A DNA stretch of 64,000 bases from Globisporangium splendens (lineage: Eukaryota > Oomycota > Peronosporomycetes > Pythiales > Pythiaceae), in NCBI GenBank assembly GCA_006386115.1, contig VFIW01000128.1:52162-116161 (forward strand). The letters are read 5' to 3'. The notes below the pieces were generated by a model. The model worked only from the letters and a program-made list of their open reading frames with translations, was not told the DNA's origin and did no database searches. The position numbers were made by a program, and so were the translations under genes. Positions 28,565 through 38,172 of the stretch are shown here, one piece after another (positions within the stretch are counted from its first letter, which is position 1; every line of letters begins with the position of its first letter).

Positions 28565-30363
28565 TGAACTGGGTCACGTGGGATCGTCTGAATCAACTCG
28601 GGGCAACTCGATCCGTTGTAGAGAGGCTGAGTTGTGATTTCACGGGTGCGGGTTCGGAGACCTGTCGCTGGATCACAAGCCGAATACTCGGTCCAACTCG
28701 AGACAGCACAGTGCACAGGATCGCACGCAGCTTCTACGAGCGTGCTGCCGCATTCACGACCACCATACTTTGGATGCTTGATAATGTTGCGTCGCTTGCA
28801 CTTCTTGCCACACGTGTCATCGCACGCAGACCAGTCGGACCACTTTTCTTCAATTTCACAGTCGATTTTGTCACAAGGAGCTTGATCGACTAGGGACTCG
28901 CAAGTTTGGCCGTTTCGAACGGCTTCCTGGACAATGCTTCGAGTACGCGTCTTGTTTTGACTGTCATCATCGCATTCCCCCCATGGACCCCACCCGCCCA
29001 TGACACAATCGATTGGAGGGCAATTTCTTGTTTCGCTCAGATCTCCACAACTGGTTCCGTTGCATAGCGGTTCCTGGATGATCGAGCGCTCGCGAGTCTG
29101 CGTCGGTGTAGACGCAGTGCAGTCCGACCAGGGACCCCATTCGCTCAATTCGCAGTTCACCGGAGGGCAGCTCACTTCTTCCTCAGTTGGTACGCATGAA
29201 CCTCCATAGATTGCGTCTTTAATAATTGAACGAGATCGTGTCTTTGTGGGTGTCTCTAATGTGCACTTGCTCCACTCCGTCCATTCTCCAACTTCGCAAT
29301 TGGCTGACTCGCACACTTCTTCCTTGGTGAGAACGTCAGGGCACGCTTCTCCGCCGCGGATAGCAGGTTGGATAATAAGTAAAGTACTCGTTCGTGTGTA
29401 CACGGTCGATGAACCGCTCACCGCGCACGCCGACCAGTCCGACCAGTTACCAACAACGCAATCAATGGTCTCACACGGCTCTTCCTCGCGCAATGCAGGG
29501 CAATCCTGAGCGTCGACGGGCGTAGAATAACTAGAATAGCCATAGCCGCAGCTATAGGCTGTAGGTTGCTGGATAATGTCGCGGGTACGGAAGCGGACAG
29601 TGGAGAAGTTGTCACAAATTGGCCAGTCGGACCACTCACCGACTAGACACTTCTGCTCTGGTCTGCAACTGCGCTGCTGCGATAGTGCTGGACACGGCAT
29701 GCCACCGTCCGAATCCAGCACGCGCACACTTCTCGTTCTCGTTTGCGTCTCGGTGACCGAGTCGCAATCCGACCAGTCACTCCACTTTGTCGCACCGCAA
29801 TTCACAGCCTTGCAGCTACTGGTTTCCTCAAGATCTGGGCACTTCTTGCCGCTTCCAGTCGCTGGTAGAACAACCTTGCGTGTGCGTTTTCGAGTATTCG
29901 AGTACGTATCACAGAGTGAGCATGGAGACCAGCCGCTGGCCGTGCAGTCTCGGGGTTCGCATTCGTCATAGCTCTCGAGAGCAGGACAGGCGCGTCCATT
30001 TCGAAGCGGGGCAACTTTGATCGACCGCTTTTTCACTCGCTTGTCACTGGACACGTCACACTCAGAATACGCATTCCAGCCACTCACGACACAGTCAACT
30101 GGCTCGCCACAGGATACTTCGTCCACCAAAGTTGGGCACGGAGCGCCACCATCCGATTGTTGAGTGACCACGCGAGTTCGTCTCTTCGTCAACGTAGTAG
30201 GATTGCATGCTGAGAAATCAGTCCATGGGCTCACCTTGCAATCGACGGTCACGACCGTACACGTTCGTTCTTTTTTGAAGCACGAGCTCGAGCAAAGCCC
30301 GAAATCGCTCCAGTCGCTCACAACGCAGTCCACATCAGGTTCACAGTCGTCATCGTCTATCAA
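28450..30363 (-). CDS. TSP1-repeat adhesin-like protein, middle part of broken array
   Basis: This open frame carries about a dozen thrombospondin type 1 repeats, each opening with a W-x-x-W/F/Y-x-x-C signature (DWSDFGLC, PWTDFSAC, KWSDWSDC, NWSDWSAC, GWGPWGEC, KWSDWSAC) and keeping the CSVTCG-like Cys and R-x-R stretch. It is in the same frame as the upstream part (30460-32295) and is separated from it only by the TGA at 30460-30462, which stands where the repeat's first Trp belongs. The listed 5' limit is a TTG, not a true start. The frame leaves the repeat pattern at about 28550, where a frameshift occurs. Family resemblance is to Vsv1, the secreted TSP1 adhesin of Phytophthora zoospores. 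Confidence 0.7.
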   Translation of the reverse strand: MIDDDDCEPDVDCVVSDWSDFGLCSSSCFKKERTCTVVTVDCKVSPWTDFSACNPTTLTKRRTRVVTQQSDGGAPCPTLVDEVSCGEPVDCVVSGWNAYSECDVSSDKRVKKRSIKVAPLRNGRACPALESYDECEPRDCTASGWSPCSLCDTYSNTRKRTRKVVLPATGSGKKCPDLEETSSCKAVNCGATKWSDWSDCDSVTETQTRTRSVRVLDSDGGMPCPALSQQRSCRPEQKCLVGEWSDWPICDNFSTVRFRTRDIIQQPTAYSCGYGYSSYSTPVDAQDCPALREEEPCETIDCVVGNWSDWSACAVSGSSTVYTRTSTLLIIQPAIRGGEACPDVLTKEEVCESANCEVGEWTEWSKCTLETPTKTRSRSIIKDAIYGGSCVPTEEEVSCPPVNCELSEWGPWSDCTASTPTQTRERSIIQEPLCNGTSCGDLSETRNCPPIDCVMGGWGPWGECDDDSQNKTRTRSIVQEAVRNGQTCESLVDQAPCDKIDCEIEEKWSDWSACDDTCGKKCKRRNIIKHPKYGGRECGSTLVEAACDPVHCAVSSWTEYSACDPATGLRTRTREITTQPLYNGSSCPELIQTIPRDPVHCTVSGVTGRHAPTIHLRKRRLARSRSRLCMADCRALV

Positions 30364-30459
30364 TGCTCTGCATTGCTTTCCTCCATACGCCGGTGCTTGA
30401 ATGACCTGACGACTGCGGCGTTTTTTGTTTGAATACTTGTCGCACGCACCAAAGCTGCT

Positions 30460-32295
30460 TCATGGTCCAAGCTGGCAGTTAATTGGTTTGGGCTTGCAAG
30501 CTTTGCTTTGTACGAGCGGCGGGCACTCTTTTCCTCCGTTCTGGGGCTCCCTAATCTTCGTCCTCGTGCGAGTTTGAAGGAGAGATACAGGATCGCAATC
30601 ACCGTACGCGCTCCAAACACTTACGGCACAGTGTACCGGTTTGCATTTCTGCTCTTCCATGAGCTTAGGGCATTTCTCGCCACCATCAGCCTCTTGCAGC
30701 ACTGTGCGAAAGCGTCTCTTGACGAGAGAAGAGCTGTATGCGTCACCTGAGCTCTCACATGCCGAGAATTCGCTCCATTCACTCACAACGCAGTCGGTCG
30801 GTGTGCAATCTTCCGTTTCTTTCAGCGACGGGCATTTCTCTCCATCATAACGAGCTTTCGTCACAGCCTTTCTCGTTCTCGTTCGCGTCCTTGTTTTCTT
30901 GTTGCAGGTACCAAAGTCACTCCAGGCACTCGCTACGCAATCAATCTTCTCGCAATCGACAGATTCTTCCAGCGCTGGGCAACTATCTCCGCCGTACAGT
31001 GCTGGCTGCGTCACAGTACGTGTCCTTGTCTTCTTTCCTGTTTTCTCGTCACATGCGCAAAAGTCGGTCCAGTCACTGACTTGACAGTCAACAGGTTCAC
31101 ATGGGGAAATGTCGATCAAGCTGCCACACACTTTACCACCATCTTGAGGCGAAATGATGACGGATCGAGTGTGGGTGCGCTGCTTCGTCTTCGCGTTGCA
31201 GGCGCTGTACGCACTCCACTCACTCACTTTGCAGTCTACCACCTGAAGCGGGATTTCTTCAGACAATGGTGGGCACACAGCTCCTCCATCGCAATCCTGA
31301 ATAATCTTACGCGTACGTCGCTTTGTCGCGCTGATGATCTGATAATCACTCCACGGCCAGACCTTGCAATCCGATGGGGTGCACTTCTGCGTATCCACAT
31401 GAGCCGAGCATTCTTTACCACCATACTGAGCGGGTGTCACAATGGTTCGAGTGCGTTGATGCAACTTACTTGGCAAGCAAGCTCCCCACGCGATCCATTC
31501 GCTCGGCACACAATCCACTTTGTCGCAAGGTGCTGAGTCGGTGGTCGCAGGGCACGCCGCACCGCCGTTTGCAGCCTTGGTCGTCATGACACGCGTTCGC
31601 GTCTGCTTCCCCGAGTAAGCGTCACAGTCGGAGTACGGCGACCATGGACCGACAACACAGCCTTGCTTCACACTTGGAGTCGAGTACGATCCGTACGAAT
31701 CCGATGCTGGCGGCGAGTACGCACTCGTCGATCCACACACGCCGGTGGTCGACGTCGAATCGCCCACGCTTGTCGTGCTAGTCGACCCATAGGCGCTCGT
31801 CGATGTCGACGTTGAGTACGGACTCGACCATAAGTCAGGGAGCCAGAACGTGTCTTCAGAACTTTGGGTGGGTATGGCCGAGAGCAGCACCGCCACGCTC
31901 GCGAGGAGCACCGGCGTTCTCTTGACAAACACCACGGTGGGCACTACTGTACGCACCAGAGAGTGCCAACAGAGAGGAGCGTCGGCGAAGACGAGAGATC
32001 TCACTTGAGTTGCGCCTCCACGAGTTGATCTTGCTGCCGGCTTGGTGTCGCGCTCACGAATGAGCTGTGAGAGACACGACCTCGGTCGGGATTTCCAGCC
32101 AGGGACACTGCCACCAGGACAGGAGAGCGAGCAGCAGGAAGGTCCCTCCGCATTCGTGGTTGGGGACCAGTGACACGCGTTGTCCGCCGTCCATTCGACC
32201 ATGCTACACTTGCCTTGCCTATCAAATGGATCTCCAAGCGACTGCACATCACAAAAGCGTGGAAAGCTTTTTCTGGTTTGGACCACATGAGGCAC
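30460..32295 (-). CDS. TSP1-repeat adhesin-like protein, N-terminal part ending at premature TGA
   Basis: The frame has a signal-like hydrophobic stretch (RTPVLLASVAVLLSAIP, near 31870-31920), a Ser/Thr/Tyr linker and eight complete TSP1 repeats from GPWSPYSDC onward. A ninth begins CQLGP and meets TGA at 30460-30462. The frame continues directly downstream with SSFGACDKY, so one base change (TGG to TGA) splits the gene. No ATG precedes the hydrophobic stretch: the in-frame candidate at 31935 is GTG, and the upstream 360 bases of frame do not look like a signal-bearing N-terminus, although they include Cys-rich WTADNACHW. Either a short 5' exon is missing or the start was lost. In Phytophthora the comparable protein is secreted from ventral vesicles to stick encysting zoospores. 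Confidence 0.75.
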   Translation of the reverse strand: MPHVVQTRKSFPRFCDVQSLGDPFDRQGKCSMVEWTADNACHWSPTTNAEGPSCCSLSCPGGSVPGWKSRPRSCLSQLIRERDTKPAARSTRGGATQVRSLVFADAPLCWHSLVRTVVPTVVFVKRTPVLLASVAVLLSAIPTQSSEDTFWLPDLWSSPYSTSTSTSAYGSTSTTSVGDSTSTTGVCGSTSAYSPPASDSYGSYSTPSVKQGCVVGPWSPYSDCDAYSGKQTRTRVMTTKAANGGAACPATTDSAPCDKVDCVPSEWIAWGACLPSKLHQRTRTIVTPAQYGGKECSAHVDTQKCTPSDCKVWPWSDYQIISATKRRTRKIIQDCDGGAVCPPLSEEIPLQVVDCKVSEWSAYSACNAKTKQRTHTRSVIISPQDGGKVCGSLIDISPCEPVDCQVSDWTDFCACDEKTGKKTRTRTVTQPALYGGDSCPALEESVDCEKIDCVASAWSDFGTCNKKTRTRTRTRKAVTKARYDGEKCPSLKETEDCTPTDCVVSEWSEFSACESSGDAYSSSLVKRRFRTVLQEADGGEKCPKLMEEQKCKPVHCAVSVWSAYGDCDPVSLLQTRTRTKIREPQNGGKECPPLVQSKACKPKPINCQLGP

Positions 32296-33908
32296 ACGAA
32301 GTGCCGCTTGCCACTAAGAACAGGCGTGGTCTTTCACATGGAGCGAATGCGGAAGACCGGAGCGAGGTGAGCGAACGGACGCGGTCTCGGTCGATACTGG
32401 GGACTTGACCGCTTGGAGCGCATCTGTGGGTGGCGCCGTGCGCGATCTTTCCGTGGTTTGCAGCGCCGCGTCGCTTCGCAACGGATCATACGACGCACAA
32501 ATGGTGTACGAGCGACTGTGCCATGAGCGCAATGCCCACCTGGAGCCCCGCATATTAACAGCCAGACGGCGATCTTCCTAGCAAATCAGATGCGCGCGCC
32601 ACTTCGGCAGCAGTGGCAACAGAGATCCACCAGCGGATCGACCGCCATCACAGGCGCTTGAATCTACGAACGCCGCGCTGCTTGTGCTGTACACACGCGA
32701 CTCCACGGAAGCGTCGTGCGGGGTTTGAGCTGGATTTGCAGCGCGCAGATGGCCATCAGCTGCGCTGCTGCATCTCACTCTTTTACGCTGGCACGTCGCA
32801 TTGGTGCGCTGATCAACGGCGCAGAGCGTCGCGAGGCGGCGGACAGCGGGAGTAAACGACGCATCAGAACTGCTTGCACTCGGCGCACCCATTTGCGCGC
32901 CTTTTGAGACAAGAAGGACAACTACTCCAATCAGTAGACCTCAGTTGAGATATTGCTCTAGTAGAGGACGGCCCTCTAATTTAAAGAAAGCAGTATGAAG
33001 AAAAACGATGTTAAATGAGTACACTAGAAAGGTGCTTTTAAGAGCATCAATACCTCCGCATGTCTTTGATCCATTCCCACGCACACATGCTCAGTACGAG
33101 GACTCAAAAACTTGTCAAAGCCACGCTCATAAGTTCTATCTGCGTGTTCTATATTTTCTCTGTACGGAGCAACGTGGCATTGATGTGCATGCCGTAGAGG
33201 AGTGGCAAACACTTCGTTCACGCCAAAATGCCATGCTGGTGGGGACCAGCGTGACGGGACGGCCGCATTCTTCTCTGGTCTCTAAAATATCGCGCGTGCA
33301 ATTGCTCCAGCCTGGCCGACGCAGGTGAGTGGCATCCGTTCTCAGACACCTGGTGAATGCGCGATCACCGCGCTTCAGCGCGTTTCCAGAAGCCGCCACC
33401 GGAACTGTATCTTGCATTGTGGAGCCCAGTAAAACGTGGCCCGCAGAGAACGAAACTATTGGCGAGCTTCTTACTCCTGCCTGCCATCCTTTCAGGTCAT
33501 CAGCGTGTTGTCCCCCAGAGTTAAAGACAAGATGTCGTCCACCGCACACGTGGACCTCAAGAATAACTAACGCCAGTATATATCCCATTTGTCGATTATG
33601 ATCTAGTGTTCCGAGTACTGGAATGAGCTAGATGAGACTGCCAGCTGTACCCGCGGCTGAAAAGATACGCCGCTGACGAGCTAAAGACATGAGCGGGTAT
33701 CGCAAAGACGCGAAAGGAACTAAGCTTTTTTTCGCGCTCTCGTCTATGCGATGCTTCTCAAATATTGCTGCGCGTGTTCTTCATGTGCTCGTATACTGGG
33801 CGTGCCTCTCGCTGCAGAAAGAGCTCCTCCCGTTGGTGTTTAAACAGAAAGATCGGTCATTCTTCAAAACTCCTCGTTCGTAGTGATCGAAGCTCAATCT
33901 CAAGCAAG
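32296..33908. other. Intergenic, no gene recognised
   Basis: This is upstream of the TSP1 gene (minus) and of the mucin-like gene at 33944 (plus). Frames up to 150 codons exist (33136-33588 minus) but have no recognisable motif and I do not call them. A 5' exon of the TSP1 gene could lie here. Confidence 0.4.
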
Positions 33909-33924
33909 CACTTTCCCCCATTCG
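33909..33924 (+). promoter_or_regulatory. Inr-like start-site motif of mucin-like gene 1
   Basis: CACTTTCCCCCATTCG resembles CATTYYNCAWTTT and lies 20 bases before the ATG at 33944. Confidence 0.4.
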
Positions 33925-33943
33925 AATACTAGCATAACGTCTC

Positions 33944-34639
33944 ATGACAGTGGCGCTTTTCAATGGACTCTTCTGTGCTGCTGCTCTGCTGATTGCATGC
34001 ACGACTCCCTCCGTCTTCGCCCAGGACCTCCCCAGTTCGTCTTCGTCCCGAGCCTCGGCATTTGTCCAAGTCCAAAACGATGCAGTGTTCAGCGTCGAAG
34101 GACCAGTATGCAGCGGTGACGTGACTGGCCAGCCTCTTGGATGGAGCTGCCCGAAAAAGGGCGACAGCGCCATTCACGGATGCATCAAGGGCATCAAGAG
34201 CTTCACTGATGGTGCTAGCAAATGTATCGCGCCTGTGGATGCTGAATGCCGCGTGATCCCGGAAACAGGAGCGTGGGGCTGTGCGTGGCCGATCGAAGCG
34301 ACCAAGGTGAAAACCGCGTCATCGTCTGAAGCGGCTCCAGTCCCAACGCAGTCTCTCAGATTGTCCACCAGCACCATCGCACTCTCAGCTGACCTCTCCT
34401 TCACCACGGATAGCAAGACCGCGAGCTCCGCGCTCGTTTGGATCGGATCCGCTGCTGCAGGCGCCGTCGCTGTTGCTGCCATCGTCGCGGCGGTCGTCAT
34501 CTACAAGAAGCGGAAAGCAAACTCGCAGCGCAAACCAAGCGAAAGCGGGCTCCCCGACATTGTGATCACGCCAGAAAACGCGCCGGTGGTCACCCCGAAA
34601 ACGTCCAAGACCGTATTCGTGTACACGGCTCATATATAA
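33944..34639 (+). CDS. Secreted, membrane-anchored six-Cys domain protein (mucin-like family, member 1)
   Basis: A 231-residue single-exon gene. It has a signal peptide (FCAAALLIACTTPSVFA), then a cysteine-rich domain of about 75 residues (FSVEGPVCSG, SCPKKGDSAIHGCIKGIKSF, DAECRVI, GAWGCAWP) shared with the genes at 40269, 43094 and 44893. A Ser/Thr linker follows, then a membrane segment (ALVWIGSAAAGAVAVAAIVA) with the stop-transfer IYKKRKA and a short cytoplasmic tail. It lacks the long Thr/Pro tracts of the other members and appears to have lost the first Cys of the domain (no TYCI before the GPVCSG block). A type I surface protein is inferred. An AATAAA near 34768 may be the poly(A) signal. 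Confidence 0.85.
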   Translation: MTVALFNGLFCAAALLIACTTPSVFAQDLPSSSSSRASAFVQVQNDAVFSVEGPVCSGDVTGQPLGWSCPKKGDSAIHGCIKGIKSFTDGASKCIAPVDAECRVIPETGAWGCAWPIEATKVKTASSSEAAPVPTQSLRLSTSTIALSADLSFTTDSKTASSALVWIGSAAAGAVAVAAIVAAVVIYKKRKANSQRKPSESGLPDIVITPENAPVVTPKTSKTVFVYTAHI

Positions 34640-35004
34640 GCGCCGACATGCTTTACTTTTTGACATCATCGGATGATGTACGTAGCTTTGTTGTCAGGGG
34701 CAGTTAGTTGGCTCTTCGTCTCCTATTTATTACTTTAGCATTCCCAAGGAACAAAGCACACAAAACCAATAAAAACAAACCATTTACCTTGATTGTCCTG
34801 ATCCGAAGCCAACGGGGTAACAAAACAAGTCTTCATCGTCCTCATCAAGTTCCTTTTTTCTGTATTTGCCAGTCAGGTGTTTAGCATCACACACCAGAAA
34901 AAAGCAGGAAGCATACAAATGTGGGAATGAATACAGCACCACCAACCATTTTGATGATGGCGGCGGCGTAATTTCTTCAGCAAAATCTAGGCGCTTCATG
35001 ACAC
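34640..35004. other. Intergenic between convergent genes, no gene seen
   Basis: Presumed 3' flanks of the mucin-like gene 1 and of cellulose synthase. AATAAA-type words occur near 34768. Confidence 0.4.
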
Positions 35005-38000
35005 TCAGCCGAAGACATCGTGGTTTGGCGTTTCCACGTACACCCAGAAGCACAACACGACCAGCACGATTGCGAGCGAAAAGCTGCCGACGATGTTTCC
35101 CTGGTCGGTCAAACTCTTGTGGCTCCAGCCAAAGTACGTCTGCAGACTCATGCGCACCATCGGACCCAGCTGGCTGGCCGTGAACCCACCCAAGAACAGC
35201 GAAGCGAAAAGCAGCGGCGTGCCGTGCGTTGTCTCGGCGTTGTTGTATCCAACGAAGAAGCGCACGATTGCCCAGAGCATGCCAAACACCATCGCCAGGA
35301 ACACAAGGAGATTTGGAACCTCCATCGGGCTGTTCCCACTGAGAGCACCAGTGTTTGCCCACGACGCTTCCTTGTCTGTGATCTTCCAGTAGAACGCTTC
35401 GAAGACGGCGAGCACGTGCACGAACGCGTACGAGAACCACGTCTGCTGGCTACGCAAGACATCATTGTTCTCGACGGTACGGTTGGAAAGCGCGGACAAG
35501 ATACTCTGCGCCACGATCTTAGGCACAAGAGCCATCAACAGTCGAAGACCCGACGTGTAAATCGGCGCGTTGCCCGTGTACAAGAAGTAACCCGTGACGT
35601 AGAAAAAGAAGATCGCAGGGAACGAACCGATCGGGTACACGGTCAAGTTCATGAAGAATACCCAGCGCATGAACTTGTTGATCTTGCGAGGAGGTGGCAG
35701 CTCGACAACAGGGGACGGCCACTCTGGATCGACTAGGCTCTTCTTCTTGCGCAAGTAAATCTGGAAGTTACCCTTCGCCCAACGCTTGCGCTGCGCCAGA
35801 GCAGCAGCGACAGACTCTGGAACAGCGCCTTCAGCCAAACGAATGCGATCGCTTTCTTCGCCTTCCAGATCCTTACGGAAGTAGAACCCTTTCCAACCCT
35901 TGTCAATCATCATCTTGCCCGTAAACGCATCTTCGGTCAACGAACCGTACTGAATGCCACACACCGAGTCCAGCGCGTCGCGACGGAAGATAGCGTTGGT
36001 ACCAGCGAAGGACGCACATTCGTACCCGTCCATGCCTGTCTGCGCAGAATCGAAGAAAGTCGAGTTACGGTGACCACACGGATCGCCGAGACGAAGCTGC
36101 AGACAATCCTCAAAGTATTGAGGGGTCTGCACGTAGCCGACTTGGTTCACAGACACATGGTCCGAGTAATCGTCCGCCGACACTTCGACAAATTGCTGGC
36201 CTCCATTCATTTCGCTCCCTCGGCTCACTGGCGCATTACACTTCTTGCAAACACCCTGTTTCTGGTTGATCTTGCTGCCACACGAGGAGCACACCATGCG
36301 CTCTGTCACAGTGTTCTGAGTCTGGCGACGATGAAGACTCGAAGCCACGTGGTTCGACGCAGTGTAGCAGTCCTTGGAGCAGAACGAGATCTGCGCCTCT
36401 GGGACACCAGCATTCTGGCAAAGAGCACAGCAAATCTTACCGATATCGCCACAACCAGGTGCCGCACAGCGCGCAATCTTAGAGTTCTGAGGAGCATCGA
36501 AGAAGAACGGCAGCACGGCTTGGATGAACATCTCGTGGGGTTTCATGTCGTTATCCAAAATGATACAGTAGCGCCCGCAAGCGCCTTCATTGTAGAGCAC
36601 GTTGTTGATGTTACCGGCTTTACTGTGGTGAACTGGCGGCTTGATACGACCGCAGAAAGTCACCTTGGGGAAGCCTGGGTAGTTGTAGTCATCACGAACG
36701 GAGCCCACGGCGCAGTCCAATCGCCGCATAACACGAGGGTGCGAGTTGGTTGGCATCTTCACTGTTGTGTGCTGCTTGCGCCACTCATCGACTTCGACTT
36801 CATCCGACTCGTACACACGTTCGTACATGAACTGCGCGACCTCGTGCCGCACGTCACCAGCGTCTTCGATGAGCCCACGGTTTACGCCGACCTTCGGGAT
36901 CGTGGCGCCAGGTTCCCACTTGGTCTTGCAGTACCCATCGTCGCAAATCCACACATGGAAAAGGTGTGGCGGGTAGTCCAAGTTCATGATCTTTTCTAAA
37001 GTCGCAATCGTATCTTCAGCAGGTTCAGAGTAGTGACACAGCAGAATATCGACCGTTGGCCACTAGACAACCAAATAAGGAGATACCATTAGCGCATACT
37101 CCTCAATGAAGGAAAAATACAAATCAACGACGCAAAGACTTACCTTGGAAGGAGGAAAGTGAGGCTTGAAGTCCCGCAGATACTGCGCGCCACGACGCAC
37201 AGGCTTCCACATGCCCAAGTAGTACAAGAACCCGAGCGAGATCGAGATGAATTCAGCCAAGTAGAACAAAAAGTACGAGACCCAGTGGGCGATCACGGGC
37301 TCGCGGAAACACTGGACTTCTTCAATCCCAGCAGACCACTTGTACCAGTGTGGTGGGTCCCACACGCCGTTGAATGGCTTCGATCCGCAATCAAGCGTCT
37401 CGGATCTCGTCTGCTGAATGATGTCACACGAAAAAGTCTTGTATTTCATATCGCACGGTTCAATGCCGAGCGGGAACCAGAGAACGATACCCGCGAGTTC
37501 GATGAGCGCCGTGATCACGAAGATGATGTACCAGAAGCGGTAACTCGTTCGCCCCTTCATCGTGTACACGCGCACATTCGGGAGCTCGCGCTTGACGACG
37601 TTTCCGTTGCCCGTCGACATGATCGTGAACTCGAGCGCGTCGAACCACATGGTGAAGTCCGAGTCGGTCTCGGGACACACGAGCCACACACGGTGTCGCG
37701 TGTGGATCGCGATGCCGCGCGCCGGCAGATCGAGCCGTTCGCTCTGCTCCAACTTGAACGCATCGCGGAGGTCGATGGCGCCGACGACGAGCTCGCCATT
37801 GCGCGAGTTGAAATACTTGCGACAGTCCACAAAATCATGGAAGTAGTAGATCTTGTTGCCCTCGAGCGCGAAGTAGCGCTTGCGCCAGGACTTGGCCACG
37901 GGACCCTTGAACTTGCGCGTGCCCTGCTTGTGCATCCATCCGTGGACCGAGATCTTGCCGAGCGCCTCGCTCTCGTCGGCTTTGGTGAGCTCCGAGATGG

Positions 38001-38172
38001 CCTTCTGCGTCTCGTCGTTCATCGAGCTCATGGCCTTGGCGAGCGGCATCCTCTGCTGGTCGAAGCCCGCGCTCTGCTGCTGATGGTACGCGCCGACCTG
38101 TGGAGTGTTGTTGTACATCTCGTCCTCAGGGATCGCCATAGGCGCACGACCCTGCTGCCCCCTGCCCGCCAT
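35005..38172 (-). CDS. CesA: Cellulose synthase with N-terminal PH domain
   Basis: A GT2 cellulose synthase that polymerises UDP-glucose into beta-1,4-glucan at the plasma membrane. Two exons, 38172-37144 and 37062-35005, join across GTAAGT..TAG (FPPSK / WPTVDILLCHYSEP) to give 1028 residues. A PH domain occupies roughly residues 75-190 (ISVHGWMHKQGTRKFKG to MWFDALEF). Two membrane spans follow, then the catalytic region: CDDG at 383-386, ILDND near 512, TED at 719-721 and QRKRW at 767-771. Six or so further spans end the protein. A Cys-rich insert at about 541-620 lies inside the catalytic domain. PH-bearing CesA is an oomycete feature (CesA1, 2 and 4 of Phytophthora); which of these this is I cannot say. 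Start: ATG at 38172, since 38175 is GTG. Confidence 0.95.

Noticed and set aside
28450..30363. Separate gene for the second TSP1 block
   Set aside because: It lacks an ATG and is in the same frame as the upstream block, separated only by one TGA.
5647..30462. TGA read as Trp (alternative genetic code)
   Set aside because: Intact genes such as CesA and GH5 copy 3 end in TGA and use TGG for Trp, so the internal TGA codons are lesions or readthrough sites.
33136..33588. 150-codon minus-strand ORF
   Set aside because: No family motif, low-complexity composition and no support from context.
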